Below, piece by piece: positions 15,414 through 23,934 of a stretch of DNA of 64,000 nt. The notes beneath the pieces were generated by a model, which saw nothing but the letters and a program-made list of their open reading frames with translations, was not told the DNA's origin and searched no databases. Where the stretch lies: positions 1,556,001-1,620,000 of the forward strand of contig NZ_CP038141.1 of assembly GCF_006542355.1 (NCBI RefSeq). Reading direction: 5' to 3'. The first letter of the stretch is position 1; each line of letters opens with the position of its first letter. Position numbers and translations under genes: made by a program. Origin of the DNA: Swingsia samuiensis. GTDB taxonomy: Bacteria; Pseudomonadota; Alphaproteobacteria; Acetobacterales; Acetobacteraceae.

Positions 15414-16145
15414 TCAAGAAAGATTATATCTCTTTGTGTAGTAAACGTTTTGAATATCGGCTTCAGGATATACCCATTTTTCCCAATTTTCTAACATCCA
15501 GTTTTTACTGAGTTTCTCATTTTCGTCTAAGCATTCATTAGGAAGAAAAACGAGAATATGGCCCGACTTTACACCTGAACTTACGACAAGGGCATATTTT
15601 CTATCTTTAGATGAGGATGGGATTTCACTGATTATGAAATCTACTTTTTCTTCGTACGGCCATTCAGCATCCAATCGAAAAACACCTCCAAAGTCTAGGA
15701 AATCTTCTTCATAATCGGCTAATTTTATGAAATTATTATTATCTTCTGGATTTATATGATAACTTTCAAACTCAATGTCGCTTCTGATGTAATTTTCTAT
15801 TTGATAATAATCTTTATATAAAACGTCTTTAACGTCACAGTCACAAACGTACTTTTCCCAATTCTTTAAAAGCCATTGTTTATTAATCATCCGGGTGCCT
15901 TCATCAAGGCACTCATTAGGAAGATTAACTAAAATTCTTCCTGCTTCAGGCCCAGTCCTTATCAACAAGCCCATATAAGTTGGGTCGCCAGTACCATTAA
16001 ATAAAATCATAAATTCTACTGGTTCTTCTTGAGTTTCTTTTCTATTAATTTGAAAAACTCCACCCCTTGAAAAATATGGCTGTTTAAAATCTTTAAGTTT
16101 TACAAATTTACTTTTCATTGTGGGGTAGTGTGCGATAAATGCCAT
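15414..16145 (-). CDS. Tandem Imm45-type immunity protein
   Basis: 243 aa made of two homologous ~110-residue halves. Each has a F-x-R/D-x-GGVF-[RQ]-x-[DN] opening, a EFMILF/DFIISE strand, a G[LP]LIR/VVSSG...G[RH]ILV-x-LPNECLDE core and W[LM]L[KE]NWEK[YW]V ending. This matches the Imm45 immunity family of polymorphic-toxin systems as I recall it. Start ATG 16145 has GGTGA 7 nt upstream. No toxin gene is adjacent, so it is an orphan immunity gene that would protect the lysogen from a rival's effector. The duplication could cover two effectors or form an intramolecular dimer. Confidence 0.68.
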   Translation of the reverse strand: MAFIAHYPTMKSKFVKLKDFKQPYFSRGGVFQINRKETQEEPVEFMILFNGTGDPTYMGLLIRTGPEAGRILVNLPNECLDEGTRMINKQWLLKNWEKYVCDCDVKDVLYKDYYQIENYIRSDIEFESYHINPEDNNNFIKLADYEEDFLDFGGVFRLDAEWPYEEKVDFIISEIPSSSKDRKYALVVSSGVKSGHILVFLPNECLDENEKLSKNWMLENWEKWVYPEADIQNVYYTKRYNLS

Positions 16146-16217
16146 TTATTTCACCAGTAAATTAATGAGTGCTAAGAGTTTTTTAGTCTTTATACTGTGT
16201 TCGTATATTAGGAAAAT

Positions 16218-16529
16218 ATGAAGATAATGTCGATATTTGGAAGCCGATTACTCCCCATTTTGTTTATATTGGGCTTGTCTCTGTCCTCCGCCCACGCTGA
16301 GTGCGAGTGGAAGTGGGACTGCTCGGGCGGTCAGTGCCGTCAGGTTCCGTTGTGCGATAACTCGATTGACTTACCGCCTGTAAGACCGCCAGAGGTGGCA
16401 CCAATTGCTCCGCCATCCATTGAGCCGATCAACCTGCCGACTGTTCCGCCTGTTGGTACAAGTAAGTGCCACATGGCGAATATCTGCGACGGGAGTGGGG
16501 ATTGCCATTGGCAGCAGGTGTGTCAGTAA
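16218..16529 (+). CDS. Small secreted Cys- and Pro-rich protein, function unknown
   Basis: 103 aa on the plus strand, opposite to the surrounding tail genes. Residues 1-27 form a clear Sec signal peptide (LLPILFILGLSLSSAHA). The mature part has two related Cys modules, CEWKWDCSGGQCRQVPLC near the start and CHMANICDGSGDCHWQQVC at the end, joined by a Pro-rich linker (LPPVRPPEVAPIAPP). Disulfides in the periplasm are likely. It is one of several exported cargo proteins in this prophage. It converges on 16535 with a 5-bp gap. No known family. Confidence 0.65.
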   Translation: MKIMSIFGSRLLPILFILGLSLSSAHAECEWKWDCSGGQCRQVPLCDNSIDLPPVRPPEVAPIAPPSIEPINLPTVPPVGTSKCHMANICDGSGDCHWQQVCQ

Positions 16530-16534
16530 GGATT

Positions 16535-17041
16535 TTAACGACCTCCCAATACTAAAAATAAAATGGCGACAATAAGAGTAAGTAATGGCGTTATACACCA
16601 AATGACCCATGCGACCCGCATGGTTCGTTGGTCTTTAATCCCAGCGGCATTGTTGATTGTATCTATTTCGTCGGCATATTCGGAATATAAATTAAGAAAT
16701 TCAAGTTCAGTTTTGTTTTCCATTGAGTCTGTGATGCCTTTTAATCCCCCTGGCGCTAGGGATAAATTATATATTTTTGTGGAATAAAGAACCTTGGCGC
16801 ATAAGAGAGATGCCGCAGTGAAGCCGATGGCAGCGCACCATGCTTCGACATTTTTGTCTGTTGATTGAGTTACAATCACGGCAACTGAAGCAGTGGCGAG
16901 AGTAATTGACCATCCAAGAAGAGATGTTGCGCGGGATTTCGTACGGTCGAGCGAAGCTTTAAAATTCTCATGTGCTTTTTCCGCTTGCCGAACTCTTTCG
17001 CGTGCCAGCCATAACTCGAAATCATTATTTTCTCGGGTCAC
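16535..17041 (-). CDS. Integral membrane protein in the tail cluster, function unknown
   Basis: 168 aa. An N-terminal amphipathic helix (residues 5-38) is followed by two membrane helices (about 41-60 and 68-90), a ~50-residue acidic loop (MENKTELEFLNLYSEYADEI) and a C-terminal helix (about 143-165). No enzymatic motif. Topology resembles small phage or defence-related membrane effectors, but I cannot place it in a family. It overlaps the plug gene (17038) by 4 bp and so is transcribed with the tail genes. It may be a superinfection-exclusion moron. Confidence 0.5.
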   Translation of the reverse strand: MTRENNDFELWLARERVRQAEKAHENFKASLDRTKSRATSLLGWSITLATASVAVIVTQSTDKNVEAWCAAIGFTAASLLCAKVLYSTKIYNLSLAPGGLKGITDSMENKTELEFLNLYSEYADEIDTINNAAGIKDQRTMRVAWVIWCITPLLTLIVAILFLVLGGR

Positions 17042-17340
17042 TGTTTTTCTCCTGCTGCGATGAAAACAAGAATAAATCGACTGCCTAAGCCATCATAACG
17101 GGGATCATCATTGCCAAGCGTGTCGATAAAGAGAAGATCGCCACCGATGCCGAGATAGGAAGCGTGAATAATGGGGTTTTTATTCTGACAGAGCGCGCCT
17201 GACACGATCATTGCACTATTGCGCCAGAGATTGAGGTAAAGTCCTGTCGAGCGCTGGTAGAGGTCAAGCCGATAGGATTGTTGGTTGAGAACCACATTCA
17301 TCGTTTGCGATGGGGTCGGGATGAGAGGGATTTGGATCAT
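17038..17340 (-). CDS. Baseplate plug protein (Pam3 gp18-like)
   Basis: 100 aa. The opening IPLIPTPSQTMNVVLNQQSYRLDLYQR and the YLNLWRNSAMIVSGALC segment fit the small beta-barrel plug family described for simple contractile phages, which closes the tail tube near the hub. It lies directly after the Dit-like gene, as in Pam3-type clusters. Normal length. Confidence 0.7.
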   Translation of the reverse strand: MIQIPLIPTPSQTMNVVLNQQSYRLDLYQRSTGLYLNLWRNSAMIVSGALCQNKNPIIHASYLGIGGDLLFIDTLGNDDPRYDGLGSRFILVFIAAGEKQ

Positions 17341-17351
17341 ACGTTCCTCCC

Positions 17352-18140
17352 TTAAAAGGCGTTTCTGATGGTGGAGGGAGGTTCGATAGTCTGGACAGAT
17401 CCACGCTGAACCGTATCGGCACCTGCAGGTTCTTTGGTGTTTTTATATTCCGCCGTTGCCGTTTGTCGGATTTCCTGAATGGCGATTTCAGCCACAATCA
17501 TGGTGATGCCGCTGCGGCTATCGCGCCGGAAACGATAGCCCGTAATATTGGCGTTCTCGTAGGTCTTTTCTGGCGTCACCACCTGATACAGTTCTGTATT
17601 CTTTGACAGCGCATCAAGCGTATCGAGAAAAGACTTCCGAACAGAGATCCCTTGGTCAAACCGCCCTCCACCAAGAACGGACATAACGCCGTTAAGAATA
17701 TCATCAGATCCAAGAATGCTTGTGCCTTGGGAGGTGAGGCTTTTAAGGCGCTGCAGAATACTATCATCGCCCGTTTCCGTGCCATCACACACCATTTCGA
17801 TGACAGCATTATAGGGCTGTGCGATCTTATTATACGCTGTAAAAGCCCCGTTTTCTAATGGCGCTGTTGCGACGGAGTGTTGAGAGCCAAAATCCACAGA
17901 AGCAACATGCCCTGACGAGAGAACTTTTCGCACACCATCCGTGTTCCCGATGCGTTGCTTGGCAAAGATGCCCCAATGTTGAGAGGCTTGATGAACAAGC
18001 CAGTTCTCAAGCACTTTGCCCGCTGTGGTTGAGACGGAAGCGCGGACGCCTTGCTCGATAGATTGACCCAACACAGCCGGAACACCGACAGCAACAGGCA
18101 CGTCCCATACGTCAGGGAGTGGAATGACAGGAAAGGGCAT
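17352..18140 (-). CDS. Dit-like tail/baseplate protein
   Basis: 262 aa. A variable N-terminus precedes a Dit-like domain (about residues 90-230): AYNKIAQPYNAVIEMVCDG, LDTLDALSKNTELYQVVTP, YENANITGYRFRRDSRSG and VAEIAIQEIRQT. These segments recur in Dit-like N-terminal domains of contractile phages that have DUF2612 and plug proteins. It connects the end of the tail tube to the baseplate. Sits between the tape measure and plug genes. Confidence 0.72.
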   Translation of the reverse strand: MPFPVIPLPDVWDVPVAVGVPAVLGQSIEQGVRASVSTTAGKVLENWLVHQASQHWGIFAKQRIGNTDGVRKVLSSGHVASVDFGSQHSVATAPLENGAFTAYNKIAQPYNAVIEMVCDGTETGDDSILQRLKSLTSQGTSILGSDDILNGVMSVLGGGRFDQGISVRKSFLDTLDALSKNTELYQVVTPEKTYENANITGYRFRRDSRSGITMIVAEIAIQEIRQTATAEYKNTKEPAGADTVQRGSVQTIEPPSTIRNAF

Positions 18141-18148
18141 AATCAGCC

Positions 18149-19906
18149 TCAGTGAATACTTCGAGCGTTGTTATTGGGAATACTGCGAGCAAGTTCGGCA
18201 TGAATATCACGCGCTATGTCACGCCCGTTATTCCCCGTCGTGTGGACGTTAATGTTGCCAATATGCACGGCAGTGCTGTTGTCCACGCGGCTTGATTTCT
18301 CTGCCTGTGCAGCGGTGGTCGCTGTCTCATATTGAGAGACAATCTTATCGGCGGCGAAGGTGGGGTTGGCTTTAAAGGCGTCTAGCACACGTTGAGCATA
18401 TTTCGTGCCAGAGGTTCCGAACGCATCACTTCCTGCAACACCTGTATTCAGCCATTGTAAAGCCCCGCCTGCGCCTTGATTGTGGGCGTAAGCGAGAATG
18501 GATAACTTTTCAGCAGCCGATGCATTTCTGAACTTGTCGCTGTGTGAGGAAAGGTATTGATCGTTCTGTGCTGTAAAGGCTTGGAAATACCTTTCTTGCA
18601 TGGCTGGATCGTGGAGGAACTCGTCCGTAGTCGGGACTTTCTCATGCAGGAAGTTTGCCGCACTCTTAATCGCCGCTTCTCCCATTTGGTACTTGCCCGC
18701 GAATTTGCCGCCAGCGCCTCCCATTTGGTCGTAACGTGCGCCTTCAATGCCTGCAATGGAGTTAGAGAAGGGGTTGAGTTTTGTATTGTCGTCAAACAAC
18801 CACATAACCTGTGATTGAGTGTTGGGATTGCTTGTCTTGTTGAGCAACCAGTTTTCTATTGGCGATCCAATATGTTTTTTAAATGCCTCATAGCCAGCAT
18901 CAATACTTGGATCGTCGTGAGAGAGGTAGTTTTTAATAGCCTCGCCAAGATCACCGATGCTTTTTTTAAAGTTATTTACGCTTTGCGTTGCGTTGTTTGC
19001 AAATTGTTCCCACTTGATAAGTCTGTCGATCCCTTTTTCCAGAGACGGAGTGAGATCGCCAAGAATAGTACGCCCCAATAGTTCGGATTGGGTTGTCAGG
19101 ACTGTAAACTCTTCCGTTAGTCGTTGACTGTCTTTGATCTGTTTTTCGGTAGGGCCAATATTCTGAAATTCTTTCTGGATACGGTCGAAGTCTTTAACGC
19201 TCTTATCGATGAGGTTAATTTCGCCGGGTCCAAATCCGAGGCTTGAGAGAAGGGTGTTCTTGACCCCTTGATCCATTCCTTGGGTTGAACGGTTCAGGCG
19301 TTTTAATATGTCCTGCCGAATATGATGGTGTTCATCGAGATAATCATTGGTGTTTAGACCGAGATTACCCATAATTCTATTAAGGTTTGCCGATTGAGCA
19401 GGGTCAACCGCCATATTCTGAAGCGTTTGGAACGTTGAGCCAACCTCAGATGCTGAACCTCCGACTGCCTCAACAGCCTTTTGCATTTGATAGAGTTTGG
19501 TTGGATCCATATTCAGGCGTTGGGCCATATATCCCAATTCTGAATTAGAGCGCGTAACATCTGAAAGGAAGTCTTTTAAGGCTTTCCCTCCGGTAAAAAT
19601 AGCAAGAAGGCCAAGCGCTTCTCGACGAACAAGAGAAAATGAATCTGCTGATTTTTTACCGCTCCTTTCAAACTCCTTTCCAGACTTTTCAGCCTTTTTG
19701 CTGCTTTGTTCGAGTTTTTTTCCTGCGCCTTCGGCTTTTTTGCCGCTATTCTCGGCGTTCTCTCCCGTTTCTTCTAAAGTAGAGCCTGCGGCATCTGCGG
19801 CATTATCCAGCGTTTTAAACGCTTTGGTCATCGCGTTCAGTTCAGCAGGGACGTTTTTAGTATCCAAAGCGAACTTAATGACGAGAGAGTCGAGGACGTT
19901 TGCCAT
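18149..19906 (-). CDS. Tail tape measure protein with lysozyme-like domain
   Basis: 585 aa, short for a tape measure, implying a short tail. Residues 30-90 are strongly charged coiled coil (GKKLEQSSKKAEKSGKEFER). Two hydrophobic stretches occur around 92-105 and 270-285. Around residues 385-500 there is a transglycosylase-like domain: AGIEGARYDQMGGAGGKFAG, then KYQMGEAAI and LSILAYAHNQGAGGALQWL. The Glu and the GKYQM turn resemble lysozyme-fold hydrolases. This domain would open peptidoglycan during DNA entry. Located after the two chaperone reading frames, the universal place of tape measure genes. Confidence 0.85.
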   Translation of the reverse strand: MANVLDSLVIKFALDTKNVPAELNAMTKAFKTLDNAADAAGSTLEETGENAENSGKKAEGAGKKLEQSSKKAEKSGKEFERSGKKSADSFSLVRREALGLLAIFTGGKALKDFLSDVTRSNSELGYMAQRLNMDPTKLYQMQKAVEAVGGSASEVGSTFQTLQNMAVDPAQSANLNRIMGNLGLNTNDYLDEHHHIRQDILKRLNRSTQGMDQGVKNTLLSSLGFGPGEINLIDKSVKDFDRIQKEFQNIGPTEKQIKDSQRLTEEFTVLTTQSELLGRTILGDLTPSLEKGIDRLIKWEQFANNATQSVNNFKKSIGDLGEAIKNYLSHDDPSIDAGYEAFKKHIGSPIENWLLNKTSNPNTQSQVMWLFDDNTKLNPFSNSIAGIEGARYDQMGGAGGKFAGKYQMGEAAIKSAANFLHEKVPTTDEFLHDPAMQERYFQAFTAQNDQYLSSHSDKFRNASAAEKLSILAYAHNQGAGGALQWLNTGVAGSDAFGTSGTKYAQRVLDAFKANPTFAADKIVSQYETATTAAQAEKSSRVDNSTAVHIGNINVHTTGNNGRDIARDIHAELARSIPNNNARSIH

Positions 19907-19917
19907 TTCAAAGAACT

Positions 19918-20046
19918 TTATGAGTTATACGCCGAGACGGTAAAAGCCTCCCACAACAGAAGCATATCTTCGGTGTCGTAGAGGGTTTTCAATTCGTGGA
20001 GTGTCGCAAGCCTAGAGGCGAGAACTGCCCCCATGATGGGGGACAT
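19918..20046 (-). CDS. Short second tail-assembly chaperone reading frame
   Basis: 42 aa from ATG 20046. It reads MSPIMGAVLASRLATLHELK and then TLYDTEDMLLLWEAFTVSAYNS. The GAVLASRLATLHELKTLY pattern is typical of the small T-part of tail assembly chaperones, which in many phages is produced only as a frameshift extension of the gene before it. It starts 2 nt after the preceding stop and lies in the -1 frame relative to it. It could be translated separately by re-initiation or fused by frameshifting. No canonical slippery heptamer is obvious. Confidence 0.68.
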   Translation of the reverse strand: MSPIMGAVLASRLATLHELKTLYDTEDMLLLWEAFTVSAYNS

Positions 20047-20048
20047 AT

Positions 20049-20498
20049 TCACGCAGCTTGCGGGTTTGCGGTGTCCCCTTGAGGTGTGAGGGCCGCCACG
20101 AGGGGGGAAATCTGGTAAGCGGCGGCCTTGAAGAAATCCACATGCAGCTTGAAGGCTTCCTCGCGAAGCTTTACGAGGGTTTCAGCATCGTCAATATCGG
20201 CGTCAAGGATTTCAGAAGGGACTGTCCCAGCACGAACGATCTTGGCGCATTTCATGAGGGCTTCGAAGGCTTTGTCGCACTCTTCATTGTCCATATAACC
20301 AAAGATGTTCATGGCTAAGCCGGACATTCCAAGAAGTCCCGCTTTAATGCCAGAAGGAGGGACTTTAACGCCCGCTTGGATTAGAGCCTTGATCGTATGA
20401 CGCGCCCACTTGTCAGCCGCAAAAGCCGACATGCGGGTGATGACAAACTTCTTGCCTGCATCGGCTCCTGATGTAGGAGACCATTCAATCTCTTTCAT
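20049..20498 (-). CDS. Tail assembly chaperone (G-type)
   Basis: 149 aa, mostly helical: TRMSAFAADKWARHTIKALI, FGYMDNEECDKAFEALMKCAKI, LVKLREEAFKLHVDFFKAAA. This is characteristic of the first tail chaperone gene between tube and tape measure. The chaperone coats the tape measure before tube polymerisation. Followed by the short -1 frame ORF 19918-20046. Confidence 0.7.
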   Translation of the reverse strand: MKEIEWSPTSGADAGKKFVITRMSAFAADKWARHTIKALIQAGVKVPPSGIKAGLLGMSGLAMNIFGYMDNEECDKAFEALMKCAKIVRAGTVPSEILDADIDDAETLVKLREEAFKLHVDFFKAAAYQISPLVAALTPQGDTANPQAA

Positions 20499-20501
20499 GG
20501 A

Positions 20502-20939
20502 TTATATTCCTGCTGGCAATACACGTTCCCATTGGAGCGTGTAGGTTTGATCTTCAAGGGTTGTTCCCGCACTTGGAAAGACAGAGCCATTGGTGAGGCA
20601 GCCATTGAGAAGCGTGAACTTCCGGCCTGTGTCTGGGATGGATATTTCGCCACCCAGGGTAATCACTGTTCGGGATTGCTGCGAGGCCATAATAAGAGCA
20701 TCAAAATAGGGGATGCTCTTACTGGCGGCAGAGAGTGTGACCGTCATACTCACAGCACGCGGCACATATCCACGGTTCAGAAAGCCATCGATTGACATTT
20801 TGGTCTCGGCCAGTTCAATCGCTTCGGCCTCAAAAGCCCGATCTGCCGAGAAGTTTTCCAAGCGAACAGGCGCGTTGAAAAGCCCGGTAAATGTAAGCAT
20901 GAAGATTGCATTTGCCGAGGTAATTAATCCACCAGCCAT
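20502..20939 (-). CDS. Tail tube protein
   Basis: 145 aa. Contains APVRLENFSADRAFEAEAIELAETKMSIDG and the later NRGYVPRAVSMTVTLSAASKSIPYFDALIM pattern of DUF3277-like tube subunits: a beta-barrel that stacks in hexameric rings. It is directly downstream of the sheath gene, sharing a boundary base, which is the normal sheath-tube pair. Normal length. Confidence 0.75.
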   Translation of the reverse strand: MAGGLITSANAIFMLTFTGLFNAPVRLENFSADRAFEAEAIELAETKMSIDGFLNRGYVPRAVSMTVTLSAASKSIPYFDALIMASQQSRTVITLGGEISIPDTGRKFTLLNGCLTNGSVFPSAGTTLEDQTYTLQWERVLPAGI

Positions 20940-22090
20940 TATTGAACCTCAACTGCTGCAAGTTTGATTGTCTGAACACTGCCGCCGTCTGTGTAGAACA
21001 GAACAGGCGTAATCGGTCCGCGTGTTGTGCGGACAAAGGGGAGCGCCTTGGATGCACCGGGGATGAAATACCAGCCTCGCGTTGCAAGCGTCTGTGCGGC
21101 GGATGTATTCCCCGCTTGGGAGTTGATGTTTTGAATTTGGGATTGGGCTAAGTTCACACCATCACGAATAGCGCCAAAGGTAACGGCCTGATTAATCGTA
21201 TCTTGTACGGCCGAGGAAATGTAGCTGTCCCCAAGCGCATTAAACGGAATGTTCTTGACCGTTTGCATCATGTTCACCAGCGCATTTTGAAGGCTGGTAT
21301 TGAGCCAGATCTGGTTGATGTAGCTGTCTGCAAAGCCAAACGAACCACTGACGGTTCCGGGATAGAACCACTGACGGCTGGACGCTTGCGTGTCATAAGA
21401 GCCGTAATAGTTATACCCGTTCGCTTCTAGTGTTCTGGCGGTTGTGCCATCGATCACCGTAGGGGTTACATTGCCATTTGATTGATAGCTTAAGCCCGTG
21501 CGGCCGTTGGTGGCTGTAAAGTCGATAGAAGCCATCCACCCCAACGCACCAGCGGCGGAAAGGCCTGTCGCATCATAAAGAACGGTTGTTCCATTGAGGG
21601 ATTGCCCTTGAAGCCAGGAGCCAAATGATTTGGATGAGCCTTGTGTGATGGCCTCTTGGTCATTATCCCACGCCACAAACCATTGGCGCTTGTTACGGCT
21701 TTCGACCCATTGCGCGCAGGCTTGTTTTTCTGCGAATGACAGGTTCCAGTTTGTGGTGAAGCCTGTGAAAGCAGCTTGTCCGGCAATAAGATCAAGATAG
21801 TCTGGTGTAATCCCTGATGAGGATGAACCCAAGCCCGCAATATACAATACGTTGGGAGAAAAGAGAGACGTGCGTGTGCCGGAGAAATACGCCTGCGCCA
21901 TAGCGTATTCCGCTGATGTTGCGCCAAAAGTCGTGGCAACACTGGCGGCACTTGTAAAAGGCACGACCTTTTGATCGGTCGCCTTGGTCGAGTTGCTGAT
22001 GATCAGGCCTGTGAGCTGATTGATTCCCGTTCCCGGCGTCAAGACCGATGGGGTGACGGAAATCAGCTTGGAAATAGGAATCCCAGCCAT
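20939..22090 (-). CDS. Tail sheath protein (DUF3383)
   Basis: 383 aa. The start IPISKLISVTPSVLTPGTGI, the SAEYAMAQAYFSG segment, RKR-free core with NKRQWFVAWDND and the end PFVRTTRGPITPVLFYTDGG match DUF3383 sheath proteins. This protein forms the contractile sheath and is the main evidence that the prophage is a myovirus. Followed by the tube gene. Confidence 0.85.
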   Translation of the reverse strand: MAGIPISKLISVTPSVLTPGTGINQLTGLIISNSTKATDQKVVPFTSAASVATTFGATSAEYAMAQAYFSGTRTSLFSPNVLYIAGLGSSSSGITPDYLDLIAGQAAFTGFTTNWNLSFAEKQACAQWVESRNKRQWFVAWDNDQEAITQGSSKSFGSWLQGQSLNGTTVLYDATGLSAAGALGWMASIDFTATNGRTGLSYQSNGNVTPTVIDGTTARTLEANGYNYYGSYDTQASSRQWFYPGTVSGSFGFADSYINQIWLNTSLQNALVNMMQTVKNIPFNALGDSYISSAVQDTINQAVTFGAIRDGVNLAQSQIQNINSQAGNTSAAQTLATRGWYFIPGASKALPFVRTTRGPITPVLFYTDGGSVQTIKLAAVEVQ

Positions 22091-22105
22091 TGTTTTTCCT
22101 TGTTG

Positions 22106-22663
22106 TTAGGAGTGGGGTTGATCTGCTTCAATGACGGTAAGCGTCACTTTATCAGCAGACCCGTTTGGAATAGTGACGGTGAAATTGACCTGCATTTTAA
22201 GATCAATCGTCCACATATCCTCGTAATTGCTTTGTTCGTTGACGTAGGTGACCTGACGAGGATCGCTGGCATAGAGTGGAGATATTCGGTCAGTCAGACC
22301 GCCGATAAACTCGGTCGCGTAATTATCGCGCCACAAGGTGGAAATAAGATGGATGGCATCACTGGCACCTTGTCCAAAGGCGCTGATTTGCATGGTGAGG
22401 ATCGTTGGCTGTGTGATCGAGCGTTCAGTTGCGGTATAGTCCGAGCCGTTTGTGGCAAGGCGACTGCGTAAGATGATCACCATCGTCACATAAGACGTGA
22501 GCGGCGAGGGGACGCGGTTTAGTTGGCCTTGGAGGACTTCAAAGCCACTTGGGAGGAATTGTAATAGCCACTGGCCAATAATCTTGTAGATATCGCTTTC
22601 CGATGGTGTCGTTATCAGCTGCGCGGTCGAGTGATTTGGCGGGACACCACAAGTTTCGTCCAT
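22106..22663 (-). CDS. Neck terminator / tail completion protein
   Basis: 185 aa from ATG 22663, with GGGGAA 8 nt upstream. The longer frame (22705) lies wholly within the previous gene and is less likely. Segments SESDIYKIIGQWLLQFLP, EVLQGQLNRVPSP, YVTMVIILRSRLATN and PNGSADKVTLTVIEADQ fit the phage neck terminator (LIC12162-type) family upstream of DUF3383 sheaths. It caps the tail tube at the neck. Confidence 0.65.
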   Translation of the reverse strand: MDETCGVPPNHSTAQLITTPSESDIYKIIGQWLLQFLPSGFEVLQGQLNRVPSPLTSYVTMVIILRSRLATNGSDYTATERSITQPTILTMQISAFGQGASDAIHLISTLWRDNYATEFIGGLTDRISPLYASDPRQVTYVNEQSNYEDMWTIDLKMQVNFTVTIPNGSADKVTLTVIEADQPHS

Positions 22664-23001
22664 TCTTCCATTCCCCATTCTTCCAAGACCTGCACGACTT
22701 TCCAATCAGACCCGTAGAAGTGCAAAATATCGCCGCCTGTTTGAAGCGGGCGGTTCAAGCCTTTAATGCCGCCTCGGATATAGACGGCCCGCATATCGGA
22801 TTGCTGATTGATGTTCTGGACTTGTCGAAGATCAGACGTGCTCATGGCTTGGACTTCAATCATCACGGAAATCTCAAGTTCATTGGGCGTTTTGCTGAAG
22901 TCATCATTGACCGTATAGCCGTTTGTGACTTTGAGAACGGCTTGGATCTGTCCATTGACTGGCGCAATCATATTCCCGGCGATCCCAAAAACATCAATCA
23001 T
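22615..23001 (-). CDS. Head-tail connector / neck protein, unassigned
   Basis: 128 aa from ATG 23001, which overlaps the previous stop (ATGATTGA). Beta-rich: MIDVFGIAGNMIAPVNG opening, VMIEVQAMSTSDLRQVQNI, FYGSDWKVVQVLEEWGMEEW. The closing W-KVVQV-E-W-x-x-E-W pattern is common in small connector proteins between gp10-like and terminator proteins. I infer the role from gene order only. Confidence 0.55.
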   Translation of the reverse strand: MIDVFGIAGNMIAPVNGQIQAVLKVTNGYTVNDDFSKTPNELEISVMIEVQAMSTSDLRQVQNINQQSDMRAVYIRGGIKGLNRPLQTGGDILHFYGSDWKVVQVLEEWGMEEWTKLVVSRQITRPRS

Positions 23002-23488
23002 CTTTGATCTCGTAGTGAACGCTGCGGAGCATGTTTCCGGTATCAATTAAGGGATTGTCGAAGCCTTTTTTCTTGATGGTCGATGCTGCATTGGGCGGTT
23101 CTTTGAAGGCTTTTATTTCATTTTGAATTTGCTCAACAATGCGCTCGGCGACAACATCCAAGGCCGCCTCGAAATCCCCGCCTGCTTGCGTCAAAGCAGC
23201 GGCAAACAGCTTCGGCCATTGCGCTTTGTTTTTCTCAATGGTTTGCCGCATGAAGGGGCGTTCTGGTATAGTTGGAGTGCCAAACTCGTTCCATATTGCC
23301 ACCGCTGCGACCGGAACGTTCCCGTCCATCGAACCATCTTCAAGGAATCCCGCATTGATGTAGGGAAGATTTTTTGTCTTATCCATCACACGCTTGGCAA
23401 TTGCATCGAATGTCGTTTTATTGGCGGATGCCTGTGGTTTTCCTCGCAAACGATTAAGTAGACTTTTAATTCCATTAATGACTGCCAT
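22994..23488 (-). CDS. HK97-gp10-like head-tail joining protein
   Basis: 164 aa from ATG 23488 (TAATG overlap with the preceding stop, AAGGA 9 nt upstream); the longer frame is rejected. Contains VAAVAIWNEFGTPTIPERPF, the signature of gp10-like proteins (A-x-x-x-EFG-T...IP-RPFMR), followed by helices and STIKKKGFDNPLIDTGNMLR, also a family hallmark. It bridges connector and tail. Strong match to the pattern. Confidence 0.8.
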   Translation of the reverse strand: MAVINGIKSLLNRLRGKPQASANKTTFDAIAKRVMDKTKNLPYINAGFLEDGSMDGNVPVAAVAIWNEFGTPTIPERPFMRQTIEKNKAQWPKLFAAALTQAGGDFEAALDVVAERIVEQIQNEIKAFKEPPNAASTIKKKGFDNPLIDTGNMLRSVHYEIKDD

Positions 23489-23934
23489 TAGGGCCATATC
23501 CTTGGTCGTGGTGCCGTGCCGGGGATGAGACGCATCTGTCGCAGAAATGCGGTCATCTGCCAGTATGTCGCGCCATATTGCGTTTGCATGAACCACGCCG
23601 CACTGCCGGCCTGCGTGCCATTATCAACACTGATGGAGACAGAGCCGCGTGAGGCATTGGAAACGCGCCCCACGATGCCAGCGCCGTTTCCGCCTGCTTC
23701 TTTGGGAAGATTCAACTGAGCGATATGGGCGGTCAAATAGCCCAGCAATGCCGCGCGTTTGTTCACGTCTCGGACAAGGCTGTAAGGCGTATTGTTAAGA
23801 AAGAGGGTGGCTTCATCAAAATACGCCTTCGCCAGTCCTTCATTGACGCTCTTGGCTAGAGAAGGGAAACGTTGCGACCACACGGTATAATCGAACGTGA
23901 CCACGCCCGGTGTTGGTGTGGTCGTATCGGTCAT
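23488..23934 (-). CDS. DUF4054 head-tail adaptor
   Basis: 148 aa. FRxRFP-type opening ([15 protein letters not shown]), a helix [34 protein letters not shown], and [17 protein letters not shown] then [19 protein letters not shown]. This is the standard DUF4054 pattern: an adaptor that docks on the portal. Overlaps both neighbours by 1-4 bp. Confidence 0.82.
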   Translation of the reverse strand: MTDTTTPTPGVVTFDYTVWSQRFPSLAKSVNEGLAKAYFDEATLFLNNTPYSLVRDVNKRAALLGYLTAHIAQLNLPKEAGGNGAGIVGRVSNASRGSVSISVDNGTQAGSAAWFMQTQYGATYWQMTAFLRQMRLIPGTAPRPRIWP

